Shown piece after piece: positions 1-6,110 of a DNA stretch of 8,703 nt. The stretch is from Anaerotignum sp. (lineage in GTDB: Bacteria; Bacillota; Clostridia; Lachnospirales; Anaerotignaceae). Each line of letters begins with the position of its first letter. Positions within the stretch are counted from its first letter, which is position 1. A model generated the notes under the pieces. That model was not told the origin of the DNA and did not search any database. It was given only the letters and a program-made list of their open reading frames with translations. The translations under genes and the position numbers were made by a program. The stretch covers positions 1 through 8,703 of the forward strand of contig JAHHTX010000080.1 in NCBI GenBank assembly GCA_020024255.1, given 5' to 3'.

Positions 1-173
1 TCCTTTTTTCGTTGTTCAACAAAATATTCCCGAATAGAGTGCAAAATAGGGTTGGCAATAAGCAAGAGGTTAATCAACCCCACAATCAGATACGTCACTA
101 GCAGTACCCACCGCAGACTGACAAAGTGGGACTGTCGTTTCTTCTTTATGAAATCAATTAAAATAATAACCAA
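1..173 (-). CDS. Sensor histidine kinase, N-terminal fragment (cut by window edge)
   Basis: The open frame continues off the left edge and overlaps the 3' end of the response regulator gene in another frame. About 57 residues are visible: a short basic stretch (IKKKRQ), a hydrophobic segment (WVLLVTYLIVGLINLLLIAN) that fits a first membrane helix, then the start of what should be an extracytoplasmic part (HSIREYFVEQRKK). No kinase motif (H-box, N, G1) lies inside the window, so the identity is inferred from position: a membrane protein directly downstream of, and overlapping, an OmpR-type regulator is nearly always its sensor kinase. The start is uncertain because no ATG exists in frame near the overlap. 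TTG at 173 is the first usual start codon, but the GGGGAG motif touches it. An ATT six bases after that motif is better spaced but rare as a start. Confidence 0.72.
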   Translation of the reverse strand, partial: MVIILIDFIKKKRQSHFVSLRWVLLVTYLIVGLINLLLIANPILHSIREYFVEQRKK

Positions 174-843
174 CTCCCCATTTTGTAAAAATATACTTTG
201 GCTCACTGGGATTTGCCTCAATTTTTTCACGCAAACGGCGAACATGAACGTCTACGGTTCGTACATCACCAGGATAATCATACCCCCATATAGTGTCCAA
301 AAGTTTTTCTCTGCTGTATACCTTTCCCGGGTTTTCCATCAAGAGTTCTAAAAGGTCAAATTCCTTTGCCGTCAAGTTGACTTCCCTGCCACTGATAAAG
401 ACACGTCTGCTGTCATAAGAAAGTTCCAAATCCCGTGCCTTCAAGATTTCTCGTTCTCTTGGATCTGCATTGCCTTTTTTCACACTGCGGCGGAGAATCG
501 CCTTAATTCTTGCCTTCAATTCCAAAATATTAAAAGGCTTTGTAATATAATCATCGGCACCGTATTCCAAACCCATAATCTTATCCATATCTTCGCCTTT
601 TGCAGTTACCATAATAATAGGCACTTGGGAAAATTCCCGTACCTGCTGACAAACCTCAAGACCATTCATTTTAGGCAACATAACATCTAATACCACAAGG
701 TCAAAATTTTCTTCTTTTATATGTTGCAAGGCTTCTTCTCCGTCATAAGCAGGTATCACTTCCATATCATCTTGTTCAAGAGAAAACCGAATCCCCTTCA
801 CGATTAGCTTTTCATCATCTACAACCAAAATTCGATATGACAT
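154..843 (-). CDS. OmpR/PhoB-family DNA-binding response regulator
   Basis: A full-length 229-residue two-domain regulator. The receiver domain (about 1-120) has the acidic pair D9-D10, phospho-acceptor D53 in VVLDVMLPKMNG, the switch threonine T80 and the conserved K102 in TKPF. The C-terminal winged helix (about 135-229) has the family pattern LTAKEFDLLELLM, then the recognition-helix region DVRTVDVHVRRLREKIE and the terminal wing YIFTKWGVGYYF. All key residues are present, so it should be phosphorylated by a partner kinase and bind direct repeats in promoters. The start ATG has a strong GGGAGGAA ribosome site 6-7 bases upstream. It sits 18 bases after the comEA-like gene and overlaps the presumed sensor kinase, suggesting one transcript. 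The domain pattern resembles the PhoP/VanR/WalR branch, but the target genes cannot be told from this sequence. Confidence 0.96.
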   Translation of the reverse strand: MSYRILVVDDEKLIVKGIRFSLEQDDMEVIPAYDGEEALQHIKEENFDLVVLDVMLPKMNGLEVCQQVREFSQVPIIMVTAKGEDMDKIMGLEYGADDYITKPFNILELKARIKAILRRSVKKGNADPREREILKARDLELSYDSRRVFISGREVNLTAKEFDLLELLMENPGKVYSREKLLDTIWGYDYPGDVRTVDVHVRRLREKIEANPSEPKYIFTKWGVGYYFN

Positions 844-861
844 CTTTCTTCCTCCCGTTGC

Positions 862-1281
862 TCATACCTCAATATGCTCTTTTATCTTCTCAAATGTTTT
901 TTCTTTGATACCTGAAACCTTCATAATATCTTCAGGCACAGAAAAACCATGGTATTCTTTGCGGTACGCAATAATCTTATCCGCCATCTTTTCTCCTATA
1001 CCCTCTAAAAGCATAAGTTCTTCTTTCTTTGCTGTATTGATATTGACAGTCCATATTCCTTCATCTCTCTTTTCTTCCGCCTCTTGTTCCGAAAGAGCGA
1101 TTGCTGCCGCAGGCTCTGCTGGTGTTCCCATATCCAGTGTGCCATTGTAATAAGATTTGCTATACCACAGACCGCAGCCCAGAAAGAAAAAAATCACTGC
1201 TGCCATCTTCCATCGTTCCCATTTCATATATAATCCCATTCCTCCAAGAACATAATCTCTGTCATTTCTTCCCACTCCCAT
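862..1281 (-). CDS. comEA: ComEA-like helix-hairpin-helix DNA-binding membrane protein
   Basis: A small protein (139 residues from the first ATG) with one N-terminal membrane helix (about 26-43, MAAVIFFFLGCGLWY), a variable linker rich in A and E, and a C-terminal tandem helix-hairpin-helix domain (about 78-137). That domain has the typical VNINTA opening, LEGIGEKMADKIIAYR, and a second hairpin at MKVSGIKEKTFEKIKEHI. In ComEA of naturally competent Gram-positive bacteria this domain binds incoming double-stranded DNA outside the membrane. Many clostridial copies have no proven competence role. The SLBB domain found between the helix and HhH domain in longer ComEA proteins is missing. The start is uncertain: the first ATG has only AAAGG two bases away, while M19 (ATG at 1227) follows GGAGG at 13 bases and gives a neater membrane anchor. 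No comEB/comEC follows; the next gene is a response regulator 18 bases on. Confidence 0.87.
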   Translation of the reverse strand: MGVGRNDRDYVLGGMGLYMKWERWKMAAVIFFFLGCGLWYSKSYYNGTLDMGTPAEPAAAIALSEQEAEEKRDEGIWTVNINTAKKEELMLLEGIGEKMADKIIAYRKEYHGFSVPEDIMKVSGIKEKTFEKIKEHIEV

Positions 1282-1319
1282 GACCTTTGGAAAAAAAACT
1301 GTTTTTTTTCCTGCTTTTT

Positions 1320-1328
1320 TGGTATAAT
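1320..1328 (+). promoter_or_regulatory. Extended -10 promoter upstream of dacF
   Basis: TGGTATAAT is a perfect TGnTATAAT extended -10 element. No good TTGACA-like box lies 16-18 bases upstream, as is common for extended -10 promoters. Transcription would start near 1335, giving a leader of about 105 bases before dacF. The leader starts with an AT-rich interrupted hairpin (GAAAG 1331-1335 plus AAAAAAT 1341-1347, against ATTTTTT 1356-1362 plus CTTTC 1363-1367). The divergent comEA-like gene must be transcribed from the same 158-base intergenic region. For it I see only a weak minus-strand candidate, TTGCAT-N17-TCTATT, reading from about 1373 down to 1345. Confidence 0.65.
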
Positions 1329-1392
1329 TGGAAAGAATGCAAAAAATAGAATTAGATTTTTTCTTTCATGCAAAGACCATAACATCTATACC

Positions 1393-1421
1393 TCATAATT
1401 GTATCACAAAAAACCATAATA
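1393..1421 (+). promoter_or_regulatory. Possible forespore-type (sigma-F/G-like) promoter of dacF
   Basis: TCATA, a 17-base spacer and CATAATA partly match the sigma-G consensus (GHATR, 17-18 bases, CATnHTA). Transcription would begin near 1428, so the leader would be only about 12 bases and start at the ribosome site AGGAGAG (1428-1434). dacF of Bacillus subtilis is a sigma-F gene, which makes a forespore promoter plausible, but in AT-rich DNA this degree of match can arise by chance. Confidence 0.25.
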
Positions 1422-1439
1422 TCCTATAGGAGAGTTGTA

Positions 1440-2843
1440 ATGAAATCAAAATTTTTCATCTTATTTTTCGCACTTATTTTTTGTTTTTCCAACCTCTGTC
1501 CTGTATTTGCAACAGCAGAAACACCCCCTTCCGCTACTGAGAAAAATGCAGAGGGCAAAACAGATACAGACAAAACACAAAAAAGCAAAGAAGATGATGA
1601 ACTGACGCTTTCTGCTGCTTCTGCCATTCTTATGGATGCCAAAACAGGTAAAGTTCTATATGAAAAAGATGCCTATTCCAAACAGTTTCCTGCCAGCATT
1701 ACAAAAGTGATGACGGTGCTTCTGGCACTGGAAAAGGGTTCTCTTTCCGATAAAATCACATTTTCTCATGAAGCTGTATCCAATGTGGAGCCAGGGAGTG
1801 CCAGTATCGGTATTCAAGAAGGCGAAACTTTAACATTGGAGCAAGTCATTTTTGGGATTCTGCTGCGTTCTGCCAATGAGTGTGCCAATGCCGCCGCAGA
1901 GTATGTAGACGGTTCTTTGGACAAGTTTGCAAAACATATGACAAACAGAGCCAAGAAACTTGGCTGCAAAAATACCAATTTCGTCAATGCCAATGGTTTG
2001 TTTGACGAAAACCATTATACCACTGCCTATGATATGGCTTTAATTGCAAGGGAACTCCTAAAAAACGAAACCTACCGAAAAATTATGTCTGAAACCCACT
2101 ACCAAATCCCTCCCACAAATTTGCAGGAGGAGGAACGGAACCTTCATGGTCAGCATCAAATGCTAAACCCTCCCTCTATTTATTATTACGAATGGGCAAC
2201 AGGCGGAAAAACCGGCTACACCACAGAGTCCAATAACACATTGGTCACATTTGCGGAAAAAGACGGAATGGAGCTTATCGCTGTTGTCTTAAAATGTAAT
2301 GGTGCGGAGCATTATGTAGATACAAAAACGCTCTTTGCGTATGGTTTTTCCCATTTTAAAACTGTCAACATTGTTTCCGCAAAAGATGTTCACGAAAAAA
2401 TCAATGTAACGGAAACCTATAAAGACAAAACAACGGTAAAAGATGTCGTTACACTGGGACTAAAAAAAGATATCTATGCTACCATACCCATAGATGCGGA
2501 CATATCCAAAATCAAAAAAGAAATTACGCACAAAAAAGCCGTTTCTGTCCCTATAAAAAAAGGGGCTGCCCTTGGCAAACTAACCCTGTCTTTGGATGGG
2601 GAAGTATTAACCTCTGTAAATCTCCATGCAGACAAGGCTGTTGCTGCCACCACACCTGCAGAACGAAAAGAAATGGAAAAAGCCGCTGCAATAAAAACAG
2701 CAAAACGTGTAGCTACAATCATAGCTGCTATCATAGGTGGTATCGTGATTGTATTTTTGGTGACATTTGCCATCTGCCGCTATATTGGTTATCGCAACTG
2801 GAAAAAACGCTGTGCAAAGCGAAAGAAAAGAAAAAACACGTAA
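1440..2843 (+). CDS. dacF: D-alanyl-D-alanine carboxypeptidase, DacF/PBP5-type (peptidase S11)
   Basis: A secreted, membrane-anchored low-molecular-weight penicillin-binding protein of 467 residues. It removes the terminal D-alanine from peptidoglycan pentapeptides and so limits cross-linking. A signal peptide covers about 1-26 (ending VFATA), followed by a charged low-complexity linker (27-55). The catalytic domain shows all three active-site motifs: S86-I-T-K89 with the nucleophile serine, S144-A-N146, and K257-T-G259. A beta-rich PBP5 C-terminal domain follows (about 310-395). The protein ends in a true membrane helix (about 425-446) with a very basic tail (NWKKRCAKRKKRK), rather than only the amphipathic anchor of classical PBP5. 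The ATG is preceded by AGGAGAG at good spacing and the gene ends at a strong terminator. Family assignment is firm. The specific paralogue (dacF rather than dacA or dacB) is inferred partly from closeness to spoVA. Confidence 0.95.
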   Translation: MKSKFFILFFALIFCFSNLCPVFATAETPPSATEKNAEGKTDTDKTQKSKEDDELTLSAASAILMDAKTGKVLYEKDAYSKQFPASITKVMTVLLALEKGSLSDKITFSHEAVSNVEPGSASIGIQEGETLTLEQVIFGILLRSANECANAAAEYVDGSLDKFAKHMTNRAKKLGCKNTNFVNANGLFDENHYTTAYDMALIARELLKNETYRKIMSETHYQIPPTNLQEEERNLHGQHQMLNPPSIYYYEWATGGKTGYTTESNNTLVTFAEKDGMELIAVVLKCNGAEHYVDTKTLFAYGFSHFKTVNIVSAKDVHEKINVTETYKDKTTVKDVVTLGLKKDIYATIPIDADISKIKKEITHKKAVSVPIKKGAALGKLTLSLDGEVLTSVNLHADKAVAATTPAERKEMEKAAAIKTAKRVATIIAAIIGGIVIVFLVTFAICRYIGYRNWKKRCAKRKKRKNT

Positions 2844-2848
2844 CAGAA

Positions 2849-2893
2849 GAAATCCCCTATGAAGTTTATCCTTTCATAGGGGATTTCTTTTTT
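2849..2893 (+). terminator. Rho-independent terminator of dacF
   Basis: A 15-base perfect inverted repeat (GAAATCCCCTATGAA at 2849-2863; its complement at 2873-2887) with a 9-base loop is followed by six T on the plus strand. It begins six bases after the dacF stop codon. The convergent HD-domain gene ends seven bases beyond it. On the minus strand the hairpin is followed only by TTCTGTTACG before a T run, so it would be a weak terminator for that gene. Confidence 0.92.
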
Positions 2894-2899
2894 GTTCAA

Positions 2900-3427
2900 T
2901 CAAGGTCTTGCAACAGCACGTTTTCTTCTTGCTACCTTTACATATTTTCTTTCTGCCACTTCCATAATTGCAGAAAACTTGTCTACAAATGTGACAACAT
3001 AAGACTCAATGTATCTTGGCGGCACCAGAGTACAGGGCCACATATGCTTCAAAATCGCATCTTTTTCAATTTTATTCAATTCCGTAACCTTTTTTGCGTT
3101 GTCATAAGCAACTCTTGGATGCCATGAAGCATGGTTCGAACGGATACATTTTTTCGTTCTCCAGTCATAGAAAAACAAGTCATGCAGCAAGCCTGCCCGT
3201 GCAGCAGAACGATAATCCCAACCAAAACGGTAACAGATTAAAAAACTGTAATAGGATACATTGATACTATGTTGCAAACGGCTGGTTTCACAATGCTGTA
3301 CATACTGATCCATTTTCTCCACTAATTCGTGCCCAAGAATATCCTCTACGCACGCTTTGTACTCTGCCAGCAAAGAATCCTCATCCAACTTGTTGAAGTC
3401 CTTTCTTGAACCAATCGCTTTGTGCAT
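2900..3427 (-). CDS. HD-domain (metal-dependent phosphohydrolase) family protein
   Basis: A soluble 175-residue protein of the HD superfamily, small single-domain type. Metal-ligand candidates in order are H53 (LQHSINVSYYS), the signature H82-D83 (GLLHDLFFYDW), H99 and H103 (NHASWHPRVA), H128 (ILKHMWP) and D149 (TFVDKFSAI). These fit an intact HD active site that would hydrolyse a phosphoester, possibly a nucleotide. A conserved Firmicutes family with the same LHD-YDW, H-RHP and HMWP pattern exists as I recall it, with no substrate known to me. I chose the ATG at 3427 because GGAAGGAAAG lies just upstream; the open frame extends 33 codons further, but that part reads through the leader repeat and promoter. 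It lies 143 bases downstream of spoVAE with no terminator between, so it may also be co-transcribed with spoVA. The C-terminus is very basic (VARRKRAVARP). Confidence 0.88.
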   Translation of the reverse strand: MHKAIGSRKDFNKLDEDSLLAEYKACVEDILGHELVEKMDQYVQHCETSRLQHSINVSYYSFLICYRFGWDYRSAARAGLLHDLFFYDWRTKKCIRSNHASWHPRVAYDNAKKVTELNKIEKDAILKHMWPCTLVPPRYIESYVVTFVDKFSAIMEVAERKYVKVARRKRAVARP

Positions 3428-3452
3428 TTCACTTCTTTCCTTCCAATATGAA

Positions 3453-3512
3453 TTTTGTGTAAATAGAAAACAACCGTAAAATTTATGCTCTTGTTTTCTA
3501 TTTTGTACAAAA
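3453..3512. repeat. Large imperfect inverted repeat in the leader of the HD-domain gene
   Basis: A perfect 13-base arm AAATAGAAAACAA (3461-3473) pairs with TTGTTTTCTATTT (3491-3503) around a 17-base centre. Outside it, TTTTGT (3453-3458) pairs with ACAAAA (3507-3512) across a 2/3-base internal loop. In total 19 base pairs are possible. The repeat fills the region between the HD-gene promoter and its ribosome binding site, so a minus-strand transcript would start inside or at the edge of it. It has no T run after it in either direction, so it does not look like a terminator. It could be an operator or a 5' mRNA stem-loop. Confidence 0.8.
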
Positions 3513-3514
3513 AT

Positions 3515-3523
3515 ATTATAACA
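3515..3523 (-). promoter_or_regulatory. Extended -10 promoter of the HD-domain gene
   Basis: Read on the minus strand, TGTTATAAT is a perfect TGnTATAAT extended -10 element. No strong -35 is seen (TAGTCG at 17 bases matches 3 of 6). Transcription would start near 3508, leaving a leader of about 80 bases containing the inverted repeat. A small palindrome, AACACA-AAAA-TGTGTT (3520-3535), lies across the upstream edge of the -10 element and the -35/-10 spacer and could be a repressor site. Confidence 0.62.
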
Positions 3524-3570
3524 CAAAAATGTGTTTACGACTAGTAAAAAAAAGAGGAATTTTTAATTTT

Positions 3571-3924
3571 TTATTTTTCTTTGGGTTCTGCAAAGACCGA
3601 TGCCAAAAAACCAAAAAGCACTGCTGCAGAAAGTCCGCCTGCTGCCGCCTTCAGTCCACCGGTAAATACGCCAAGAAAACCTGCTGTATCAATTTCTTCC
3701 TTGACACCTTTTGCCAGAACATTACCAAAACCTGTCAAAGGGACAGTTGCGCCTGCCCCTGCAAAGTCCACCAGCTTGGGATACAGCCCTATGCCACCCA
3801 AAACGCATCCTATACAAACATACATAACCAAAATTCTTGCCGGTGTCAACTTTGTTTTATCAATGAGTATCTGCCCTATTAAACAAATGATACCGCCTAC
3901 TACAAATGCCTTGATATACTCCAT
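3571..3924 (-). CDS. spoVAE: Stage V sporulation protein AE (SpoVAE/SpoVAEB), dipicolinate channel subunit
   Basis: A 117-residue membrane protein, the usual length for SpoVAE(B). Hydrophobic segments lie at about 5-21, 31-48 and 90-112. Between them is the family signature AGAGATVPLTGFGNVLAKGV (55-74), which is paralogous to the matching stretch in SpoVAC. In Bacillus the SpoVA proteins sit in the inner membrane of the forespore, import calcium-dipicolinic acid during sporulation and release it on germination. The ATG has a GGAGGGGAAAAT ribosome site that overlaps the spoVAD stop region; the gap is 12 bases, so the genes are translationally close. It is the last of the three core genes, the minimal spoVAC-D-E set typical of Clostridia. 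No hairpin terminator follows, only a run of eight T on the coding strand (3546-3553). Confidence 0.96.
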   Translation of the reverse strand: MEYIKAFVVGGIICLIGQILIDKTKLTPARILVMYVCIGCVLGGIGLYPKLVDFAGAGATVPLTGFGNVLAKGVKEEIDTAGFLGVFTGGLKAAAGGLSAAVLFGFLASVFAEPKEK

Positions 3925-3936
3925 ATTTTCCCCTCC

Positions 3937-4953
3937 TCATCTCTTCATGTTTTCTATGACAATACCATGAGCGATACCGGGAATGGGTTGATTCTGCTGC
4001 ACAGATGTTGTGCTAAGCAGTGCACCTGTAGGCACAAAAAGCATCCGCTTGATTTCTCCCGAAACCAATTTGGGATAATAGTAACCACAGAATGTGACCG
4101 CAGAGCAGGCACAGCCACTGCCGCCCATATGGGTATCCTGTCTTTCATTGTCGTAAATCAAAAGTCCGCAGTCCTTATAGCGTTCGTCCATAGGGAAGCC
4201 TTCCTTTTCCAAAAGGGTTGCCGAAAGGGTTCTGCCTGTATCTCCCAAATCCCCTGTGACAATCACGTCATAGTCCTGCAAAGTTCTTTCCGTATCCCGA
4301 AGATGTGCTGCAATCAGTGCCGCCGCCGCAGGAGCCATTGCCGCTCCCATGTTATTCACATCTGTCACACCCATATCCACAATTTTTCCTGTGGTGATTT
4401 CTGTAATAACTGGCCCTTTTCCGTTTCTGGATAATACGACAGCACCATCTCCTGTCACTGTTCGAGATGCCACAGGAGTACGCTGAATCCCTAAAGGCAA
4501 GGGAAAACGAAATTGCTTTTCTGCTGAACAGAAATGACTGGATGCTCCTGCCAAAACATTGGTGGCATATCCACCATCAATAAGCATTGCGCCAAGGCTC
4601 ATGGCTTCGCCCATGGTGGAGCAAGCCCCAAACAGCCCAAAAAAAGGTACATTGAAATCCTTGATGCCAAAAGTTGTACCAACACACTGATTCAGTAAAT
4701 CTCCGCATAAAACATAATCCATATTTTGCATACTACAGCCTGCTTTTTTCACAGCAAGACGCATATTTTCCTGTACAAAACGGCTTTCCGCCTGTTCCCA
4801 TGTATCTTCGCCATAAAGAGGGTCACGCACAACACAGTCAAAATATCCCCCAAGGGGTCCCTCTCCTTCTGTTTCTCCCACTGTAGAAGCTACACCCCGA
4901 ATAATGACCGGCTCTGCAAGGCGTACCGTCTGTTTTCCCATTCGCTTGTTCAT
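3937..4953 (-). CDS. spoVAD: Stage V sporulation protein AD (SpoVAD), dipicolinic acid-binding thiolase-fold protein
   Basis: A full-length 338-residue protein with a ketoacyl-synthase/thiolase fold. Family features are the opening RLAEPVIIRGVASTVGETEGEGPLG, C111 at the position of the thiolase nucleophile (GLFGACSTMGEAM), the preceding LCGDLLNQC stretch with D85, and the later TGDLGDTGR and GGSGCACSAV segments. SpoVAD binds dipicolinic acid in Bacillus subtilis, and residues near an aspartate and cysteine equivalent to D85/C111 have been implicated as I recall. The protein lacks membrane segments and should act at the forespore membrane with SpoVAC and SpoVAE. The ATG at 4953 follows AGGTGAGGAGAAT; a second ATG at codon 5 is worse spaced. 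The gap to spoVAC is 7 bases. Nothing in the sequence looks damaged. Confidence 0.97.
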   Translation of the reverse strand: MNKRMGKQTVRLAEPVIIRGVASTVGETEGEGPLGGYFDCVVRDPLYGEDTWEQAESRFVQENMRLAVKKAGCSMQNMDYVLCGDLLNQCVGTTFGIKDFNVPFFGLFGACSTMGEAMSLGAMLIDGGYATNVLAGASSHFCSAEKQFRFPLPLGIQRTPVASRTVTGDGAVVLSRNGKGPVITEITTGKIVDMGVTDVNNMGAAMAPAAAALIAAHLRDTERTLQDYDVIVTGDLGDTGRTLSATLLEKEGFPMDERYKDCGLLIYDNERQDTHMGGSGCACSAVTFCGYYYPKLVSGEIKRMLFVPTGALLSTTSVQQNQPIPGIAHGIVIENMKR

Positions 4954-4960
4954 ATTCTCC

Positions 4961-5410
4961 TCACCTGCCTACAAAATAATATACGACTCCGACTACCATA
5001 GAAGTTAATGTTCCATATACGATGACAGGGCCTGCCAACAGAAACATTTTCGCCGCCATGCCCAAAACCATGCCTTCTTTTTTAAATTCGATGGCAGGAG
5101 ATACAACAGAATTGGCAAAGCCTGTAATGGGTACTTCTGTACCTGCACCGCAATATTTCCCCAGCTTACCATAAATGCCCAGTGCTGTCAGCAGAGCCGA
5201 AATACCAATGAGTGTTACAGATACCAAAAGGAGGCTTTCTTCTTCTGCGAAACCGATTTTGCCATATAGCTGTAAAAACCCTTCACCTATAGCACAAATC
5301 AAACCGCCGGACAAAAATGCCAAAACGCAGTTTTTTCCTATCGGACTTTTTGGCGAAACGTCTTCCACCATTTTTGCATATTGTTTTTGTGCCTGTTTGT
5401 TTGTCTCCAT
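4961..5410 (-). CDS. spoVAC: Stage V sporulation protein AC (SpoVAC), membrane channel subunit
   Basis: A 149-residue membrane protein, the usual SpoVAC length. The N-terminus is polar (METNKQAQKQYAKMVEDVSPKSP), followed by hydrophobic segments at about 28-45, 60-79 and 115-147. The signature GAGTEVPITGFANSVVSPAI (88-107) parallels the stretch in SpoVAE, showing the two are paralogues. Bacillus SpoVAC has been reported to behave as a mechanosensitive channel, fitting a role in dipicolinate release. I start at the ATG at 5410, nine bases after AGGTG. A GTG four codons upstream (5422) is in frame, but it lies inside that ribosome site. It is the first gene of the spoVAC-D-E operon and is preceded by a forespore-type promoter. 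Confidence 0.95.
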   Translation of the reverse strand: METNKQAQKQYAKMVEDVSPKSPIGKNCVLAFLSGGLICAIGEGFLQLYGKIGFAEEESLLLVSVTLIGISALLTALGIYGKLGKYCGAGTEVPITGFANSVVSPAIEFKKEGMVLGMAAKMFLLAGPVIVYGTLTSMVVGVVYYFVGR

Positions 5411-5444
5411 AAACTTCCACACCTTTCTTTCTGTTTCCTGCCCT

Positions 5445-5474
5445 TAGTATGTACAGCTTTTTTGATTTTTTGCA
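5445..5474 (-). promoter_or_regulatory. Sigma-G (or sigma-F) forespore promoter of spoVAC-D-E
   Basis: On the minus strand, TGCAAA, a 17-base spacer and CATACTA are found. CATACTA is the ideal sigma-G -10 box, and TGCAAA matches five of six positions of TGMATA. Transcription would start near 5438, giving a leader of about 28 bases, well placed for the spoVAC ribosome site. spoVA of Bacillus subtilis is a sigma-G operon, so sequence and biology agree. Confidence 0.82.
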
Positions 5475-5498
5475 AAAAAGAAAATCGAAAAACAGCCG

Positions 5499-5536
5499 AA
5501 AAAAATAAGACCTTATGGATTTTCACCGTAAGGTCT
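5499..5536 (-). terminator. Rho-independent terminator after the VanZ-like gene
   Basis: AAGACCTTA (5507-5515) pairs with TAAGGTCTT (5528-5536). The stem extends inward by a G-T wobble and two G-C pairs, leaving a 7-base loop. On the minus strand the stem is followed by ATTTTTTT, so it terminates minus-strand transcripts coming from the VanZ-like gene. It insulates the spoVA promoter just downstream. Confidence 0.9.
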
Positions 5537-5592
5537 TTGTGTTTATAGTAAAAATTTGCTGCAATCCTCTTTAAAATATAACTGTCATTTCT

Positions 5593-6087
5593 TTAATTTG
5601 CGAAAGCAATCAATACAAAAAATCCGGTAAACAGAACTGCTCCAACGGAACCAAGCACATTGATAAAACATATCCAATGTTTTCCTATGCCTTTTTTCAG
5701 GCAGACTGCAAGAAAAATACCGCATATCCCACCTAAAGAGTTAGTAAATACATCTGTAATATCACTTCCACCTATAGCGAATACAAATTGGAAAATCTCA
5801 AATAGCATACAGGTACAAAAAATAGGCAGAAATTGTCGAAACAGTGATTTTTTCTCCAGTAAAATGTGCAGAAACAGTCCGTACGGAATAAAAAGCATCA
5901 CATTACCAATGATTTCCGAAAAATCCACAGTGCCGTTAGTGACAGCAGACTCTGCAAAAGGAATAAGATTGATATTTCTGAAATGTGGTAAATCTGCAAG
6001 CGAAAATTGCAGCTTAAAAAGCACAATCCATATCAAAACAATGATGTAATACACCCATAAACCAAATGCATATTTTTTTGCCCACAT
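5593..6087 (-). CDS. VanZ-like family membrane protein
   Basis: A 164-residue integral membrane protein with four to five hydrophobic helices (about 9-27, 58-77, 86-105, 114-131 and 140-162). Family motifs are visible in order: NINLIPF (38-44), the GNVMLFIPYGLFL helix (61-73) and FEIFQFVFAIGGSDITDVFTNSLGG (from 96), the last with the conserved Asp pair region D109/D112. VanZ of the Tn1546 vanA cluster gives low-level teicoplanin resistance; most chromosomal VanZ-like proteins have no proven role, so resistance should not be assumed. The ATG has AGAGAGGTG upstream at good spacing. The gene lies 84 bases behind the anti-sigma gene, with a hairpin terminator but no clear promoter between, and ends before its own terminator at 5499-5536. 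Confidence 0.88.
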   Translation of the reverse strand: MWAKKYAFGLWVYYIIVLIWIVLFKLQFSLADLPHFRNINLIPFAESAVTNGTVDFSEIIGNVMLFIPYGLFLHILLEKKSLFRQFLPIFCTCMLFEIFQFVFAIGGSDITDVFTNSLGGICGIFLAVCLKKGIGKHWICFINVLGSVGAVLFTGFFVLIAFAN

Positions 6088-6110
6088 AAAGACACCTCTC
6101 TTCTGTCTGT

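Noticed and set aside
52..351. Plus-strand open frame across the response regulator end
   Set aside because: It is antisense to the conserved winged-helix domain and the kinase overlap, and its composition looks random.
3428..3526. N-terminal extension of the HD-domain protein (33 residues)
   Set aside because: It would begin within the promoter -10 region and read through the inverted repeat. The ATG at 3427 has a good ribosome site and the family begins near there.
3581..4434. Plus-strand open frames opposite spoVAE and spoVAD
   Set aside because: They lie wholly antisense to strongly recognisable sporulation genes, have no ribosome sites and show no protein family pattern.
5461..5490. 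AT-rich near-palindrome around TTTTTTGCAAAAAA as a terminator or operator
   Set aside because: The stem is only A/T pairs around TGCA and it overlaps the sigma-G -35 box; the symmetry is better explained by base composition.
5593..6087. VanZ-like gene as a glycopeptide resistance determinant
   Set aside because: No vanH, vanA/B or vanX gene is present, and the two-component genes are 4.7 kb away. Chromosomal VanZ-like proteins are common and mostly unrelated to resistance.
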